Assembly (NCBI GenBank): GCA_041649995.1
Contig: JBAZMA010000010.1
Coordinates: 1 to 64,000 of the forward strand
Direction of reading: 5' to 3'
DNA length: 64,000 nt
DNA from: JBAZMA01 sp041649995
Lineage (GTDB): Bacteria; Omnitrophota; Gorgyraeia; Velamenicoccales; Velamenicoccaceae
Position 1 is the first letter of the stretch. Every line of letters starts with the position of its first letter. The notes below the pieces were generated by a model that saw only the letters and a program-made list of their open reading frames with translations, was not told the origin of the DNA and did not search any database. Positions 42,248 through 51,456 of this stretch are shown one piece after another. The position numbers and the translations under genes were made by a program.

Positions 42248-42892
42248 TCATTCTACGGGAATAACCCGGATATCGACAAGATCCGCGAAGGTGGAACGGC
42301 CGTCCTTGAGCAAAAATCCCTGATTCCCGTCGAGATAAGCGTCCTGCGGAGACGGACGGACAGGGACCCTTTTGCGTTGAGGCTGGGGCTTAGGCCTGGA
42401 TTTGGGAGCGGAACGCGCGACGACGTGCCGTTTGGCCTGTTTTCTGAGGGACGCGATGGCTTTCTTGAGTTCGGAAACAGAAGACAATGTTTTCTTCATC
42501 TCCTGATTTTCAAAAGAAAGGCGGAGATTTTTCTCGCTCATCTCCGCGTTTCGGCTGTAAAGGACTTCGTTGGTTTTCCGGGTGTCCAGCAAATGCCCGG
42601 CCAGGTTCATGATCCTCTGCTTCTCTTCCGTCAGCTGCTGCTGGACGCGCGCCAGCCGCCTGCGCAAAAAGATCCTGTCGTTATCCAGCTGCGCGTTTTT
42701 AAGGTAAGATTCCCCCAAAAGGACCTGGGTCTTATTCAGGCTGACCTGCGCGGCCGCCAGTTCAATCTGGAGCCGGTCCATCTGACCGCTCAGGTCATTG
42801 TTCTTGTGCAAAAGAACCATGCACTGATAAAACCCGAAGGCGCAAAAACCCGCCAATAATGCTATGACCCCCGCTCCAATTTTAGATCTCAC
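42248..42892 (-). CDS. Membrane-anchored coiled-coil protein
   Basis: 214 residues if translation starts at the GTG at 42890-42892, which has GAGG nine bases before it and begins an N-terminal membrane anchor (K-I-G-A-G-V-I-A-L-L-A-G). A TTG start 15 codons earlier lies in a palindromic region without a ribosome binding site. Residues ~30-150 form a long coiled coil; then a basic Arg/Lys/Pro-rich segment, and a short C-terminal segment ending in D-I-R-V-I-P-V-E. I do not recognise the family. Confidence 0.7.
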   Translation of the reverse strand: MRSKIGAGVIALLAGFCAFGFYQCMVLLHKNNDLSGQMDRLQIELAAAQVSLNKTQVLLGESYLKNAQLDNDRIFLRRRLARVQQQLTEEKQRIMNLAGHLLDTRKTNEVLYSRNAEMSEKNLRLSFENQEMKKTLSSVSELKKAIASLRKQAKRHVVARSAPKSRPKPQPQRKRVPVRPSPQDAYLDGNQGFLLKDGRSTFADLVDIRVIPVE

Positions 42893-43019
42893 AAAAAAAT
42901 ACCTCTTTTGGACAGTTTCGCTGCGAAAGCTTGACAAGCAAAAGCTTGTATGTTAGCATGCCTTTAAGTTCTTTTCCCGCCTTTTCTTTCCCTCAAAGGA
43001 CTTGAATTTTCAGCAGTCC

Positions 43020-43047
43020 ATTATAACGTAACCTCTCAAAAAATCAA
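43020..43047 (-). promoter_or_regulatory. Promoter for the coiled-coil/DUF212/L,D-transpeptidase operon
   Basis: Minus-strand TTGATT (43042-43047), 16 bp, TATAAT (43020-43025): a perfect -10 with a good -35. It faces the three envelope genes and lies in the divergent gap with comM. Confidence 0.65.
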
Positions 43048-43067
43048 GAGCTTTTAACCCTGTCCGA

Positions 43068-44597
43068 ATGCTAGCCAAGGTCCAAACTCTAGGCCTGATG
43101 GGCTTGGATGCCTATCCGGTGGAAGTCGATGTGGATGTTGCCAACGGTTTGCCTGGCACAACCATAGTCGGCCTGCCCGATTCCTGCCTTAAGGAAAGCC
43201 GGGAACGGGTCCGCTCCGGCATCAAGAACAGCGGTTTACGCTATCCGCAGGATAAGATCACCATCAGCCTGGCGCCCGCGGCTGTCAGGAAGGAAGGTGC
43301 TTCCTTTGACCTCCCCATCGCCCTGGGCATTCTGGCCGCCTCCCAACAGATCAATCCCCTGGTCCTCCAGGACTTCTGTTTTGCCGGGGAATTGGCCTTA
43401 GACGGCCAGCTCAGGCCCATTCGCGGCGCTCTGGCCATGGCGCAGTCTTTGACAGGATGCAGGATCAAAAAACTCATTCTCCCCTTTTCCAACGCGCGGG
43501 AAGCGTGTTTTGTCGAATCCGCGCAGATTTATGCCTTCAAAACGCTCCGGGAACTGGTCGAAGCCCTGCACGCCCCTGATCCGCCCAAGGCCTGCCGTCT
43601 GTCCCCTCCATGGAAAACGCAGAAATATGAAGACCACGCTCCCGACTTTTCGGATGTGAAAGGACAGTTCCTGGCCAAGCGCGCTTTTGAAATAGCCGCT
43701 TCAGGAGGGCATAACATCCTTTTGATCGGCCCTCCGGGAAGCGGAAAAACCATGCTGGCCAAGAGGCTTCCTTCAATCCTGCCTGAGATGACGGCGCCGG
43801 AGGCCGTTGAAACGACCAAGATCTATTCGGCGGCAGGCATGACGCGCTCCGAAGAAGGACTGATGACACACAGGCCTTTCCGGGCCCCGCACCACACGAT
43901 TTCCGACATTGCCCTGGCCGGAGGAGGCTCTTGCCCCCAACCGGGCGAGATCAGCCTGGCCCATAACGGCGTCCTCTTCCTGGACGAACTTCCTGAATTT
44001 CGCCGCAACGTCCTGGAGATCCTGCGTCAACCCCTGGAAGAAGGCTGTATCCGCGTATCCCGGATCCAAAAATCCCTGAACTTTCCGGCGAGCTTCCTTC
44101 TTGTCGCGGCCATGAACCCCTGCCCCTGCGGTTTTTTTACCGACCCCCGCAAGGCCTGCCGCTGCCATTCTCTCCAGATCCAGAAATACAGGGGAAAGAT
44201 CTCCGGCCCTCTTTTAGACAGGATCGACCTCCACCTGGAATTGCCCGCCGTCTTATATCAGGAGCTGACGGACAGCCGGGAATCAGAGCCTTCCTCGAAG
44301 ATCAAGGCGCGTGTGGAGGCGCAAAAAGCCCTGCAGAGAGAACGCTTCAAAAACGAACGGTTTAGCTCTAACGCGCAGATGCATACGCGTCATATCAAAA
44401 AATACTGCGTTTTGGAAGATGACCGCGCCGGCGCGCTTTTAAAAATGGCCATGACGGAGCTCGGATTCACGGCGCGCGCTTATGACAAGATCCTCAAAGT
44501 CTCCAGAACGATAGCCGATATGGCCGGAAAAGAACTCATCGGCCACGACCACCTCGCCGAGGCCATCCAATACCGCAATCTCGACAGGCAGCGCTAA
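43068..44597 (+). CDS. comM: ComM/YifB family Mg-chelatase-like AAA+ ATPase
   Basis: 509 residues; the only confident plus-strand gene in the window. An N-terminal Lon-protease-like domain (to ~160), then the AAA+ domain with Walker A G-P-P-G-S-G-K-T near residue 225, Walker B F-L-D-E-L near 306, and the R-A-P-H-H-T-I-S motif. A C-terminal Mg-chelatase region follows. ComM is a branch-migration helicase in natural transformation. It ends about 40 bp before a bidirectional terminator. Confidence 0.93.
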   Translation: MLAKVQTLGLMGLDAYPVEVDVDVANGLPGTTIVGLPDSCLKESRERVRSGIKNSGLRYPQDKITISLAPAAVRKEGASFDLPIALGILAASQQINPLVLQDFCFAGELALDGQLRPIRGALAMAQSLTGCRIKKLILPFSNAREACFVESAQIYAFKTLRELVEALHAPDPPKACRLSPPWKTQKYEDHAPDFSDVKGQFLAKRAFEIAASGGHNILLIGPPGSGKTMLAKRLPSILPEMTAPEAVETTKIYSAAGMTRSEEGLMTHRPFRAPHHTISDIALAGGGSCPQPGEISLAHNGVLFLDELPEFRRNVLEILRQPLEEGCIRVSRIQKSLNFPASFLLVAAMNPCPCGFFTDPRKACRCHSLQIQKYRGKISGPLLDRIDLHLELPAVLYQELTDSRESEPSSKIKARVEAQKALQRERFKNERFSSNAQMHTRHIKKYCVLEDDRAGALLKMAMTELGFTARAYDKILKVSRTIADMAGKELIGHDHLAEAIQYRNLDRQR

Positions 44598-44634
44598 TCC
44601 TTGCCGCATTTCAAAACTGTTTCCTCAAAAAAAG

Positions 44635-44662
44635 GCCGCTCTCTTTTTTGAAAGAGAGCGGC
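44635..44662. terminator. Bidirectional intrinsic terminator between comM and the OmpA-like gene
   Basis: A perfect 12-bp stem, GCCGCTCTCTTT / AAAGAGAGCGGC, around a TTTG loop. TTTT follows on the plus strand and a run of seven T precedes it in the other direction (CCTCAAAAAAA on plus). It sits exactly between two convergent genes. Confidence 0.9.
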
Positions 44663-44695
44663 TTTTGAATTCTATCATTCCTCCGGCCGTATTTT

Positions 44696-45322
44696 TTAAG
44701 CGGCAGGGATCTTGATGATTTCCGAAGGCAGGATCACAATCTCCACGCGCCTGTTTTTCTGCTTGCCTTCCCTGGTATCGTTGGAAGCGACGGGCCGTTG
44801 TTCGCCGTAAGCGACAGCGGAAAGGCGGTCGGGCGAAATCCCGCCCGTTTCGATAAAATAATGGAGAACGGCCAGGGCGCGCGCCGCCGATAATTCCCAG
44901 TTTGATTTCCATCCGGAATGACGGATGGGGTCGGAGTCCGTGTGCCCTTCGACAGCCACGCGGGAATCAGGAACCTCTTTTTCCAGGACCGAAGCGACCT
45001 TATCCAAGGCCTGCTTTCCCTGCTGCCGGATCGCGTCTTTTCCGGGATCAAAAAAGACCTCGGCCAGAAATGTCACGACAAGCCCCCGTTCCGTCATCTC
45101 GAGCTTGGCCTTATAATCGGACAACTCGCCCTGCAGGCTTTTTGTCAACTCGGCCAGGGCCTTTTGCAGGTCCTGATCTTTTTCCTGTTTAAGGCTTGCC
45201 ACCCTCGCCCGAAGGCTCCTGTTCTCCTCTTCCAGAGCCTTTGACCGGCCCAGCGTCGAACAGCCTGTTGTCAAAAGGGCGAAAGCCATAACCAGCAATA
45301 ACGCCAAGGATATCTTTTTCAT
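44696..45322 (-). CDS. OmpA-family peptidoglycan-associated lipoprotein
   Basis: 208 residues. Lipoprotein signal with lipobox L-T-T-G-C (Cys21), a coiled coil (about residues 28-60), and a C-terminal OmpA-like domain with V-E-G-H-T-D-S-D-P near residue 120, A-R-A-L-A-V-L near 142 and N-R-R-V-E-I-V-I near 195. It should bind peptidoglycan from the outer membrane. It stands alone between two terminable regions. Confidence 0.9.
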   Translation of the reverse strand: MKKISLALLLVMAFALLTTGCSTLGRSKALEEENRSLRARVASLKQEKDQDLQKALAELTKSLQGELSDYKAKLEMTERGLVVTFLAEVFFDPGKDAIRQQGKQALDKVASVLEKEVPDSRVAVEGHTDSDPIRHSGWKSNWELSAARALAVLHYFIETGGISPDRLSAVAYGEQRPVASNDTREGKQKNRRVEIVILPSEIIKIPAA

Positions 45323-45384
45323 AAATACCTCTGCATGGGGTGAGAAAATTGAAAAACGGTTTCCCGATCGGCCCTGAGCGCGTC

Positions 45385-45819
45385 TTACAAAAACTTCAAA
45401 AGGTTCAGGCCTGTTTTCGGGTCAAGTTCTTTGGCCGCCTTGACGCCTTTGAGCTCGAAAACAACAGCCTCAATGACCATGAAAATCCCGACGCCCTGAC
45501 GCACGCAGCCTGTCAGGGTCTTTCGCTTTTTTCCCATAGAAGCGTGCATATGCACCTGCGGCCCGTTTCCGGGAAAAACAGTGCCCAGACCCAAAACCTC
45601 CCATCCGTCTTTGAAAGCGGCGTAGTTCGGTTCAGGCGGCACCACGGCTTTTTTAGGACCTGTCACCAGACGGCCCTCTCCAAAAGCCCCCAGGAAAACA
45701 AACACAGCGGTCTTAAGCCCCTCTTTTTTCAAAAAACCTTCGAGAGACTTTTTGACGTCCTCTTTGTGGGAAAATTTTAAGACAAAAATCCGGCCGAGAC
45801 GGCCTTGACGGTATTCCAC
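45385..45819 (-). CDS. PPC/DUF296 domain protein
   Basis: 144 residues from a GTG at 45817-45819. The motif V-H-M-H-A-S-M-G followed by G-C-V-R-Q-G and the start L-K-F-S-H-K-E-D-V match the PPC/DUF296 domain, found alone in bacteria and in plant AT-hook proteins. Bacterial members form trimers with an unknown job, possibly metal binding. It lies about 8 bp after the zinc-ribbon gene. Confidence 0.85.
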   Translation of the reverse strand: MEYRQGRLGRIFVLKFSHKEDVKKSLEGFLKKEGLKTAVFVFLGAFGEGRLVTGPKKAVVPPEPNYAAFKDGWEVLGLGTVFPGNGPQVHMHASMGKKRKTLTGCVRQGVGIFMVIEAVVFELKGVKAAKELDPKTGLNLLKFL

Positions 45820-45826
45820 AAGTATC

Positions 45827-46009
45827 CTATTTCCGGCCTTCTTTTTTTAAAGAGGCCTTCTTGCGCGCGAGGCGCCGCTTTGTGGCCATGGGTTTTCCGC
45901 AGCACCAGATCGTATGCTGCGAACTCCCCGCGGTGCCCACAATGATCTCCCTGCCGCATGGCACGCAGATCAAATGATCGCCCTTCTTCGTCCTTTTTTC
46001 TTCCGCCAT
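45827..46009 (-). CDS. Small desulforedoxin-like zinc/iron ribbon protein
   Basis: 60 residues from the ATG at 46007-46009. C-V-P-C-G near residue 16 and W-C-C-G-K-P-M about 20 residues later form the Cx2C ... CC pattern of desulforedoxin and the N-terminus of desulfoferrodoxin; the tail is rich in lysine and arginine. It probably binds one Fe or Zn. Its position between folE and the PPC gene suggests co-transcription. Confidence 0.72.
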   Translation of the reverse strand: MAEEKRTKKGDHLICVPCGREIIVGTAGSSQHTIWCCGKPMATKRRLARKKASLKKEGRK

Positions 46010-46063
46010 TTTAATCCTTTGAAGACAACAGGACAAGAAAATCCGAAAAAGAAAGGACCTGTC

Positions 46064-46627
46064 TTAACGTCCGCCCTTCATCAGCGCGAGCGTTTCCGAG
46101 CGCGTCTTTTCGTTTTCTTTAAAAACGCCCCTCACCGCGCTGGTCACGGTCGTGATCCCGGGTTTTCTGATCCCGCGCATGCTCATGCAAAGATGCTCGG
46201 CCTCAATGACGACCATCACGCCATGGGGCTGAAGTTTCTTCATAATGATGTTGGCGATCTGAGTGGTAAGCCTTTCCTGGACCTGCAGCCTCCGCGAAAG
46301 GATATCCACGACGCGGGCAATCTTGCTTAACCCTGTCACGCGGCCTCCTTTGGGAATATAGGCCACGTGGGCACTGCCGACGAACGGCAAAAGATGGTGT
46401 TCACACATGGAATACAAGGGGATATCCTTCAGAAGAACGATCTCCTCGTGTTTCTGGTCCAGGACGACCTCCAGCTCTTTTTCAGGGTCTTCACTGAGCC
46501 CGGAAAGGATCTCCTCGTACATGTTGGCCACGCGCGCCGGAGTTTCCAAAAGGTCGGGCCGCGACACATCTTCTCCCGAGGCCTCCAGGATCATCGCCAC
46601 GGCTTTTGCCAATTTCTTCTTGTCCAT
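46064..46627 (-). CDS. folE: GTP cyclohydrolase I FolE
   Basis: 187 residues from the ATG at 46625-46627. Zinc-binding C-E-H-H-L-L-P-F near residue 77, T-G-L-S-K-I-A-R, Q-E-R-L-T and the second zinc Cys in E-A-E-H-L-C-M-S-M-R-G. It converts GTP to dihydroneopterin triphosphate, the start of folate synthesis (folC is also nearby). Length and motifs are normal. Confidence 0.95.
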   Translation of the reverse strand: MDKKKLAKAVAMILEASGEDVSRPDLLETPARVANMYEEILSGLSEDPEKELEVVLDQKHEEIVLLKDIPLYSMCEHHLLPFVGSAHVAYIPKGGRVTGLSKIARVVDILSRRLQVQERLTTQIANIIMKKLQPHGVMVVIEAEHLCMSMRGIRKPGITTVTSAVRGVFKENEKTRSETLALMKGGR

Positions 46628-46712
46628 TTCAACCCCTTTGGTTTTGAATACAAAACAGTCGGCGCGATCCACCGGTCGAACGCGGATCCGGCCTATCCGC
46701 CTTAAAAAGAAT

Positions 46713-48152
46713 CTATTTGCCTATACAAAATCTTGAAAAGATGGAATCCAGCAGCTCCTCATGAAAAACCTCGCCCGTCAACTCGCCCAGTCCGTTCAGC
46801 GCCCTGCGGACATCAACAGCCGCGAATTCCAGAGGCGTCCCCTTGCGCAAGGTCTCAACGGCATCCTTAAGGGCCTGCGAAACATCCTTAAGGATGGCGA
46901 TATGACGGACATTGGAAACCAGGGGGCTTTCCCCAAGCTCCAGGGGACCGTCAAAAACGGCCTTCACGATCTCTTCTTCCAGCGCGACGATATTGCGCAT
47001 TTTGAGCGCGGAAACTTCCGTCACGGGATGCGCGCCGAAGAATTCCCTGAACCGCTCGGCCCCGGGCACACCCGGCAGGTCGCACTTATTGACGACGCCG
47101 ATCAGTTTTTTCCGCGCCTTCACGCGGGAATAAAGTTCAACGTCCAAATCTTCCAGGGGCGCGCTGGCGTCCACGACAAATAAAACAAGATCGCTACCCT
47201 CCACAGCGGCATTGGCGCGCTCAACAGCCCGACGTTCGATCTCATCTCCGGCATCCAAAATCCCTGCGGTATCGATCAGGCAGACAGCCAACCCCTGAAT
47301 ATTCAGACACTCTTCAATCGTATCGCGCGTCGTGCCGGCGATCGGGGTCACGATGGCCCGCTCCGTCTTCAAAAGGGCGTTGAGCAAGGAAGATTTTCCC
47401 GTATTCGGCCGGCCGTAAATGACAACCTTCAAGCCCTCGCGGAGCAGGCGGCCCCGGAAACTTCCTTCGAGGAGGCTTTGCGTTTGCGAACAGACGCCTT
47501 CAAGCTTTTCGGCGTCCCGCACGTCCTCGGCCCTCAAGACTTCCTCCTCGGAAAAATCAAGCCGCGCCTCCATATCGGCCAGGATCTCCAGAAGGCCCGC
47601 GCGCAGGCCTTTGAAGATTCCGGAAAGTCCACCGGCAAGCTGTCCGAGGCTGTTCCTTAAAGCCAGGTCGCTGTTGGCCTGGATGACGTCTAAGACCGCC
47701 TCGGCCTGAGTGAGGTCCAGGCGGCCGTTCAGGAAAGCCCTTTTGGTAAATTCTCCCGGCTCTGCCGGCCTGGCCCCTTTCTCAACAAGCAATTCCAGGA
47801 TCGCGCACAGAACGCGGCTGCCTCCATGCGCGCTGATCTCCACGTTGTCCTCTTTGGTATAGCTCTTAGGAGCCCGCATCAGGGAAATAACGACTTCATC
47901 GACCACGCACGCGCCGACGGCGCGTGGATCGCTTCCTGATTTCCCAAAGGCCTCCTTGTCGCGCACGATCCAGCCGTATCGCAGGCAAAAACTCTTCATA
48001 CCCGACAACGGTTTTGGATTCCGGCCGCAGAACACGAGATCCGCGATCTCCAAAGCCCGCGGCCCGCTCAAACGGATAATGCCTAACGCCCCCTGCCCTG
48101 CCGGTGTGGCGATCGCCGCGATCGTATCGTTTAAGGACGCTATTTTTGCCAC
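46713..48152 (-). CDS. mnmE: tRNA uridine-5-carboxymethylaminomethyl modification GTPase MnmE
   Basis: 479 residues from a GTG with AGGTGAGG upstream, overlapping folC by 13 bp. N-terminal formyl-THF binding domain, a helical domain, an inserted G domain (Walker A G-R-P-N-T-G-K-S-S near residue 236, D-T-A-G-I near 285, N-K-C-D near 350) and the C-terminal C-I-G-K. With MnmG it modifies the wobble uridine of tRNAs. Confidence 0.95.
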   Translation of the reverse strand: MAKIASLNDTIAAIATPAGQGALGIIRLSGPRALEIADLVFCGRNPKPLSGMKSFCLRYGWIVRDKEAFGKSGSDPRAVGACVVDEVVISLMRAPKSYTKEDNVEISAHGGSRVLCAILELLVEKGARPAEPGEFTKRAFLNGRLDLTQAEAVLDVIQANSDLALRNSLGQLAGGLSGIFKGLRAGLLEILADMEARLDFSEEEVLRAEDVRDAEKLEGVCSQTQSLLEGSFRGRLLREGLKVVIYGRPNTGKSSLLNALLKTERAIVTPIAGTTRDTIEECLNIQGLAVCLIDTAGILDAGDEIERRAVERANAAVEGSDLVLFVVDASAPLEDLDVELYSRVKARKKLIGVVNKCDLPGVPGAERFREFFGAHPVTEVSALKMRNIVALEEEIVKAVFDGPLELGESPLVSNVRHIAILKDVSQALKDAVETLRKGTPLEFAAVDVRRALNGLGELTGEVFHEELLDSIFSRFCIGK

Positions 48153-49516
48153 AGGGACCTCACCTCCCCGACGACAAAAAGGGAACCCGTAATGACAGCC
48201 ACTTCCTGCGGCCCCATTTCCCTGCTGAGGATATCCAGGGCCTCTTCCACGCAGGAGGTCATTTTGAAAGGGCTGTTTTTGAAGTGAGTCTTCAAATCCG
48301 TCTCAGGGTCGGCGGCCCTGGGATTGGCCGAACGGGTCAGGATCACGCGATCGGCCAGAGACTCGAAAAGTTCGGCCAGACCTTTCAAATCCTTGTCTTT
48401 GGAAGCGCCGAACACCAGCCACTTTCTGAACTGCCCGAATTCCTTCTCGATAAAATGCACCAGCCGATGCGCCGATTCCCTGTTATGGGCCCCATCAAGA
48501 ATGATATAGGGCTGGGTGCTGATGACCTCAAGACGCCCCGGCCAATACGCCTGTTTCAGGCCTTCAGCCATGGCCGCGTAGGAAATGTCATGCCCGTAAA
48601 GGCTCAAGGCTTCGGCGGCCGCCAGGGCCAGGGCCGCGTTTCCCAACTGATGTTCCCCCAGCATGCGGATGTCAAAAAAATGCGATTTTCCGGCGATCCC
48701 CTGATAAAAGAATTTCTGAGACAAAAGATCATTGGACAATCTTTTGTAGGAAAAATGCTTGTCCATCTCCAAGAGCGCGGCGCCTTCGGTCGAACAACGG
48801 CGGCGCAGAACCAGGGAAACTTCCTTGAGCTGGCAGGAAGAAACGCAAACACCTGCCTCCTGACGGCTTCTTCGGTTGGAGGACTTAACGATGCCCGCCT
48901 TTTCAAAAGCGATCTCAGGCAGGGTGGTCCCCAAAACCTGCTCATGGTCGTAACTCACCGGGGTGATGACCGACACAAGCGAAGAGGCGACGTTTGTCGC
49001 GTCCAGCCGTCCCCCAAGACCCGTTTCCAGGACCACGAAATCCGTGTTCCTGGAGGCGAAATACTGAAAAGCCGCCGCGGTCAAAAATTCAAAAAAGGTC
49101 AGGGGCCCATGCTCGCCGGGACCCGCCTCAAACCGCGCTGCTTCCTCTGCCGTCTGTCCGATGAGTTCGGAGAATTCATTTTTCAGGATCATTCCCGGAA
49201 AAGATGAATGCTCGCCTGAGGTATGACGGGGGTCGAAAAGCCGGATCCGTTCGCGGATATCCTGAAGGTGCGGTGAAGTATAGAGGCCTGTGCGGTAACC
49301 GGCCTGCCTGAGGATTTGGGCGATGAAACAGGATGTCGAGCCTTTGCCCTTTGTCCCCGCGACATGGATGACGGACAATCGTTCCTGCGGATCACCGATG
49401 CTTTTCAAAAAGGCCTTGAGCCTCTCCAGCTTAAAAGACGACTTGTAGCCCTTCACAGGCTGTCGTTCGTAATTGATCAATCCTTCCAGATAGCCAAGCG
49501 CGTCTTCGTAGGTCAT
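48140..49516 (-). CDS. folC: Dihydrofolate/folylpolyglutamate synthase FolC
   Basis: 458 residues. Mur-ligase type ATP loop G-T-K-G-K-G-S-T-S near residue 55, the T-S-P-H-L motif, E-T-G-L-G-G-R-L-D-A-T-N near 170, and D-G-A-H-N near 350. It adds glutamates to dihydropteroate/folates. It overlaps mnmE and is preceded by a heptamer block that must hold or follow its promoter. Confidence 0.95.
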   Translation of the reverse strand: MTYEDALGYLEGLINYERQPVKGYKSSFKLERLKAFLKSIGDPQERLSVIHVAGTKGKGSTSCFIAQILRQAGYRTGLYTSPHLQDIRERIRLFDPRHTSGEHSSFPGMILKNEFSELIGQTAEEAARFEAGPGEHGPLTFFEFLTAAAFQYFASRNTDFVVLETGLGGRLDATNVASSLVSVITPVSYDHEQVLGTTLPEIAFEKAGIVKSSNRRSRQEAGVCVSSCQLKEVSLVLRRRCSTEGAALLEMDKHFSYKRLSNDLLSQKFFYQGIAGKSHFFDIRMLGEHQLGNAALALAAAEALSLYGHDISYAAMAEGLKQAYWPGRLEVISTQPYIILDGAHNRESAHRLVHFIEKEFGQFRKWLVFGASKDKDLKGLAELFESLADRVILTRSANPRAADPETDLKTHFKNSPFKMTSCVEEALDILSREMGPQEVAVITGSLFVVGEVRSLWQK

Positions 49517-49524
49517 ATTTCCAG

Positions 49525-49866
49525 TTTTTCAGGCAACGGTTACCAGGCAACAGCAACAACTTATGGCTTATAGCGTCCGAATCCGATTTCCGACTTCTGA
49601 TTTCGGACTTCAGACGTCAGATTTCCGATTTCCGACTTCTATCTTCTGCTTTTGCTATAAGCCATATGCTATAAGCCCTTGCTATAAGCTCTATGCCATA
49701 CGCTCTAAGCCAATCCTTCATTCTTAATTTTTAATTGTTCTTCGTCCCACGTCCGAACGTCCTCACGGTCATCGTCCTTCATCCCTCGGATTCTGACTTC
49801 TGCTTTTGCTATAAGCCATACGCTATATGCTATAAGCTATACGCCATTCGCCATACGCTATAAACC
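49525..49866. repeat. Heptamer-phased intergenic mosaic repeat, block F
   Basis: The ~350-bp gap between purH and folC is made of about 48 7-bp words (CAGGCAA, TTATGGC, TTCCGAC, CTATAAG, TTCTTAA, CGTCCGA, TTCGTCC and TATACGC types). It starts with the same CAGGCAA/TTATGGC words as block D. No ORF or clear promoter is seen. Confidence 0.88.
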
Positions 49867-49868
49867 GA

Positions 49869-51419
49869 CTAATGCTTGAAGTGCCTCATACCCGTCAAGA
49901 CCATGGCCATGCCCGCCTTGTCGGCGGCGCGGATGATCTCTTCGTCGGCGATAGAGCCGCCGGGCTGAATCAGGGCCGCGATCCCGGCTTTTTTGGCCAG
50001 GGCGATATTGTCGGGCTTTGGGAGAAAAGCGTCGCTGGCAAGGACAGCTCCCCGGCTTCTCCCGCCCGCCCTCTTTACGGCCATAAAGACAGAATCCACG
50101 CGGCTTGTCTGCCCCATTCCAATCCCAACGGTCTTGGTCCCTTTGGCCAGGACAATGGCATTGGATTTGACATGGCGGGCGATCTTCCAGGCAAACCACA
50201 ACGAGGCCCGCTGGGACGAAGTCGGTTTGCGGCGCGTCACAACGCGAAGACTCTGCGGATCGGGATCGGAGAGATCCATATCCTGGACCAGGAAACCCCC
50301 GTCGATCCTCTTGTAATCCAGTGGGCTTGGGTCCGCAGCGTTCAAGCCCATCTCCAGAAGCCTGAGATTCTTTTTGGACTTCAGCAAAGCGAGGGCTTCG
50401 GGTTCATACCCCGGGGCCAGCACGCATTCCAGAAATCCGCTTTTCAAAAGTTTTTTAGCGGTAACGGCGTCGACCGCCCTGTTGAGGCCGACAATCCCGC
50501 CAAAGGCGGAGAGCGGATCCGTGGCCCAGGCATCGCTGAAAGCCTTCGAAAGGGTCTTGGCCGTCGCGGCTCCGGCAGGATTGGTGTGTTTAATAACGCA
50601 GGCCGCGGGGTCTTTGAAAGCGCGGATGATGGCCAGGGCCGCGTTCAAATCCAGATAATTATTAAAGGAAAGCTCTTTGCCGTGAAGCTGACGGGCATTC
50701 ACGAGGGTTTCTACGGATTGCGAAGCGGACCAGCGGTAAAGCCCTGCGGTTTGATGCGGGTTCTCTCCATAGCGCAGGGAACAGACGCTGGAGAGGGAAA
50801 CAACGACCTCTTCCTGGAGATTGGGTGCGCCCTGTTTTTTCAGATAGCCGGCTATGGCCGCGTCATAGCGGGCCGTCAATTCGAAGGCCTCGGCGGCCAG
50901 CTCGGACAACAAAGGCTCAGGCAAACTCCCCTGGTTCCTGCGCAGCTCCGAGGCGACGCGGGAATAAAGGCCGGGGCGGCAAACAACAGCAACGGAAGAA
51001 TGGTTTTTCGCGGCCGACCGCAGCATGGAAGGCCCTCCGATATCGATCTGTTCGACCGCTTCCTCGAAAGAAACACCGGCCTTGCGGACCGTCTGCTCAA
51101 AAGGATACAGGTTGACCACGACCATATCGATAAAACCGATCCCCTGCCCGGCGAGCTGCTCGAGGTGCCCGGGGACATCGCGCCTGGCCAGGAGGCCGCC
51201 ATGAATTTTTGGATGAAGAGTCTTCACGCGGCCGTCGAGCATTTCCGGAAAGCCTGTGTAATCGGACATCTCGATGACAGGGACACCGGCCTCCCTTAAA
51301 ACCCCGGCTGTCCCTCCGGTGGAAATGATCTCAACGCCTGCCTGCGCAAGAGTCCTGCCAAACTCGACAATGCCTGTCTTATCCGAAACACTGATCAATG
51401 CCCGCTTGATTTTTACCAT
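49869..51419 (-). CDS. purH: Bifunctional AICAR transformylase/IMP cyclohydrolase PurH
   Basis: 516 residues. The N-terminal IMP cyclohydrolase part has S-V-S-D-K-T-G near residue 11, G-G-T-A and K-T-L-H-P-K-I-H-G-G near 68. The C-terminal AICAR transformylase part has R-Y-G-E-N-P-H-Q near 217, and the catalytic K-H-T-N-P-A-G near 275. It performs the last two steps of purine synthesis. No purine neighbours are visible. Confidence 0.95.
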   Translation of the reverse strand: MVKIKRALISVSDKTGIVEFGRTLAQAGVEIISTGGTAGVLREAGVPVIEMSDYTGFPEMLDGRVKTLHPKIHGGLLARRDVPGHLEQLAGQGIGFIDMVVVNLYPFEQTVRKAGVSFEEAVEQIDIGGPSMLRSAAKNHSSVAVVCRPGLYSRVASELRRNQGSLPEPLLSELAAEAFELTARYDAAIAGYLKKQGAPNLQEEVVVSLSSVCSLRYGENPHQTAGLYRWSASQSVETLVNARQLHGKELSFNNYLDLNAALAIIRAFKDPAACVIKHTNPAGAATAKTLSKAFSDAWATDPLSAFGGIVGLNRAVDAVTAKKLLKSGFLECVLAPGYEPEALALLKSKKNLRLLEMGLNAADPSPLDYKRIDGGFLVQDMDLSDPDPQSLRVVTRRKPTSSQRASLWFAWKIARHVKSNAIVLAKGTKTVGIGMGQTSRVDSVFMAVKRAGGRSRGAVLASDAFLPKPDNIALAKKAGIAALIQPGGSIADEEIIRAADKAGMAMVLTGMRHFKH

Positions 51420-51456
51420 AAGATTCCTTGGAAGGGGCCCGTCTCTCCGGCCATTG

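Noticed and set aside
42893..42937. TTG start extending the coiled-coil protein by 15 codons
   Set aside because: No ribosome binding site; the GTG at 42890 has a well-spaced GAGG and directly starts the membrane anchor.
49872..51299. Plus-strand ORF of 475 codons
   Set aside because: Antisense to purH, a certain gene; GC-rich third positions explain the open frame.
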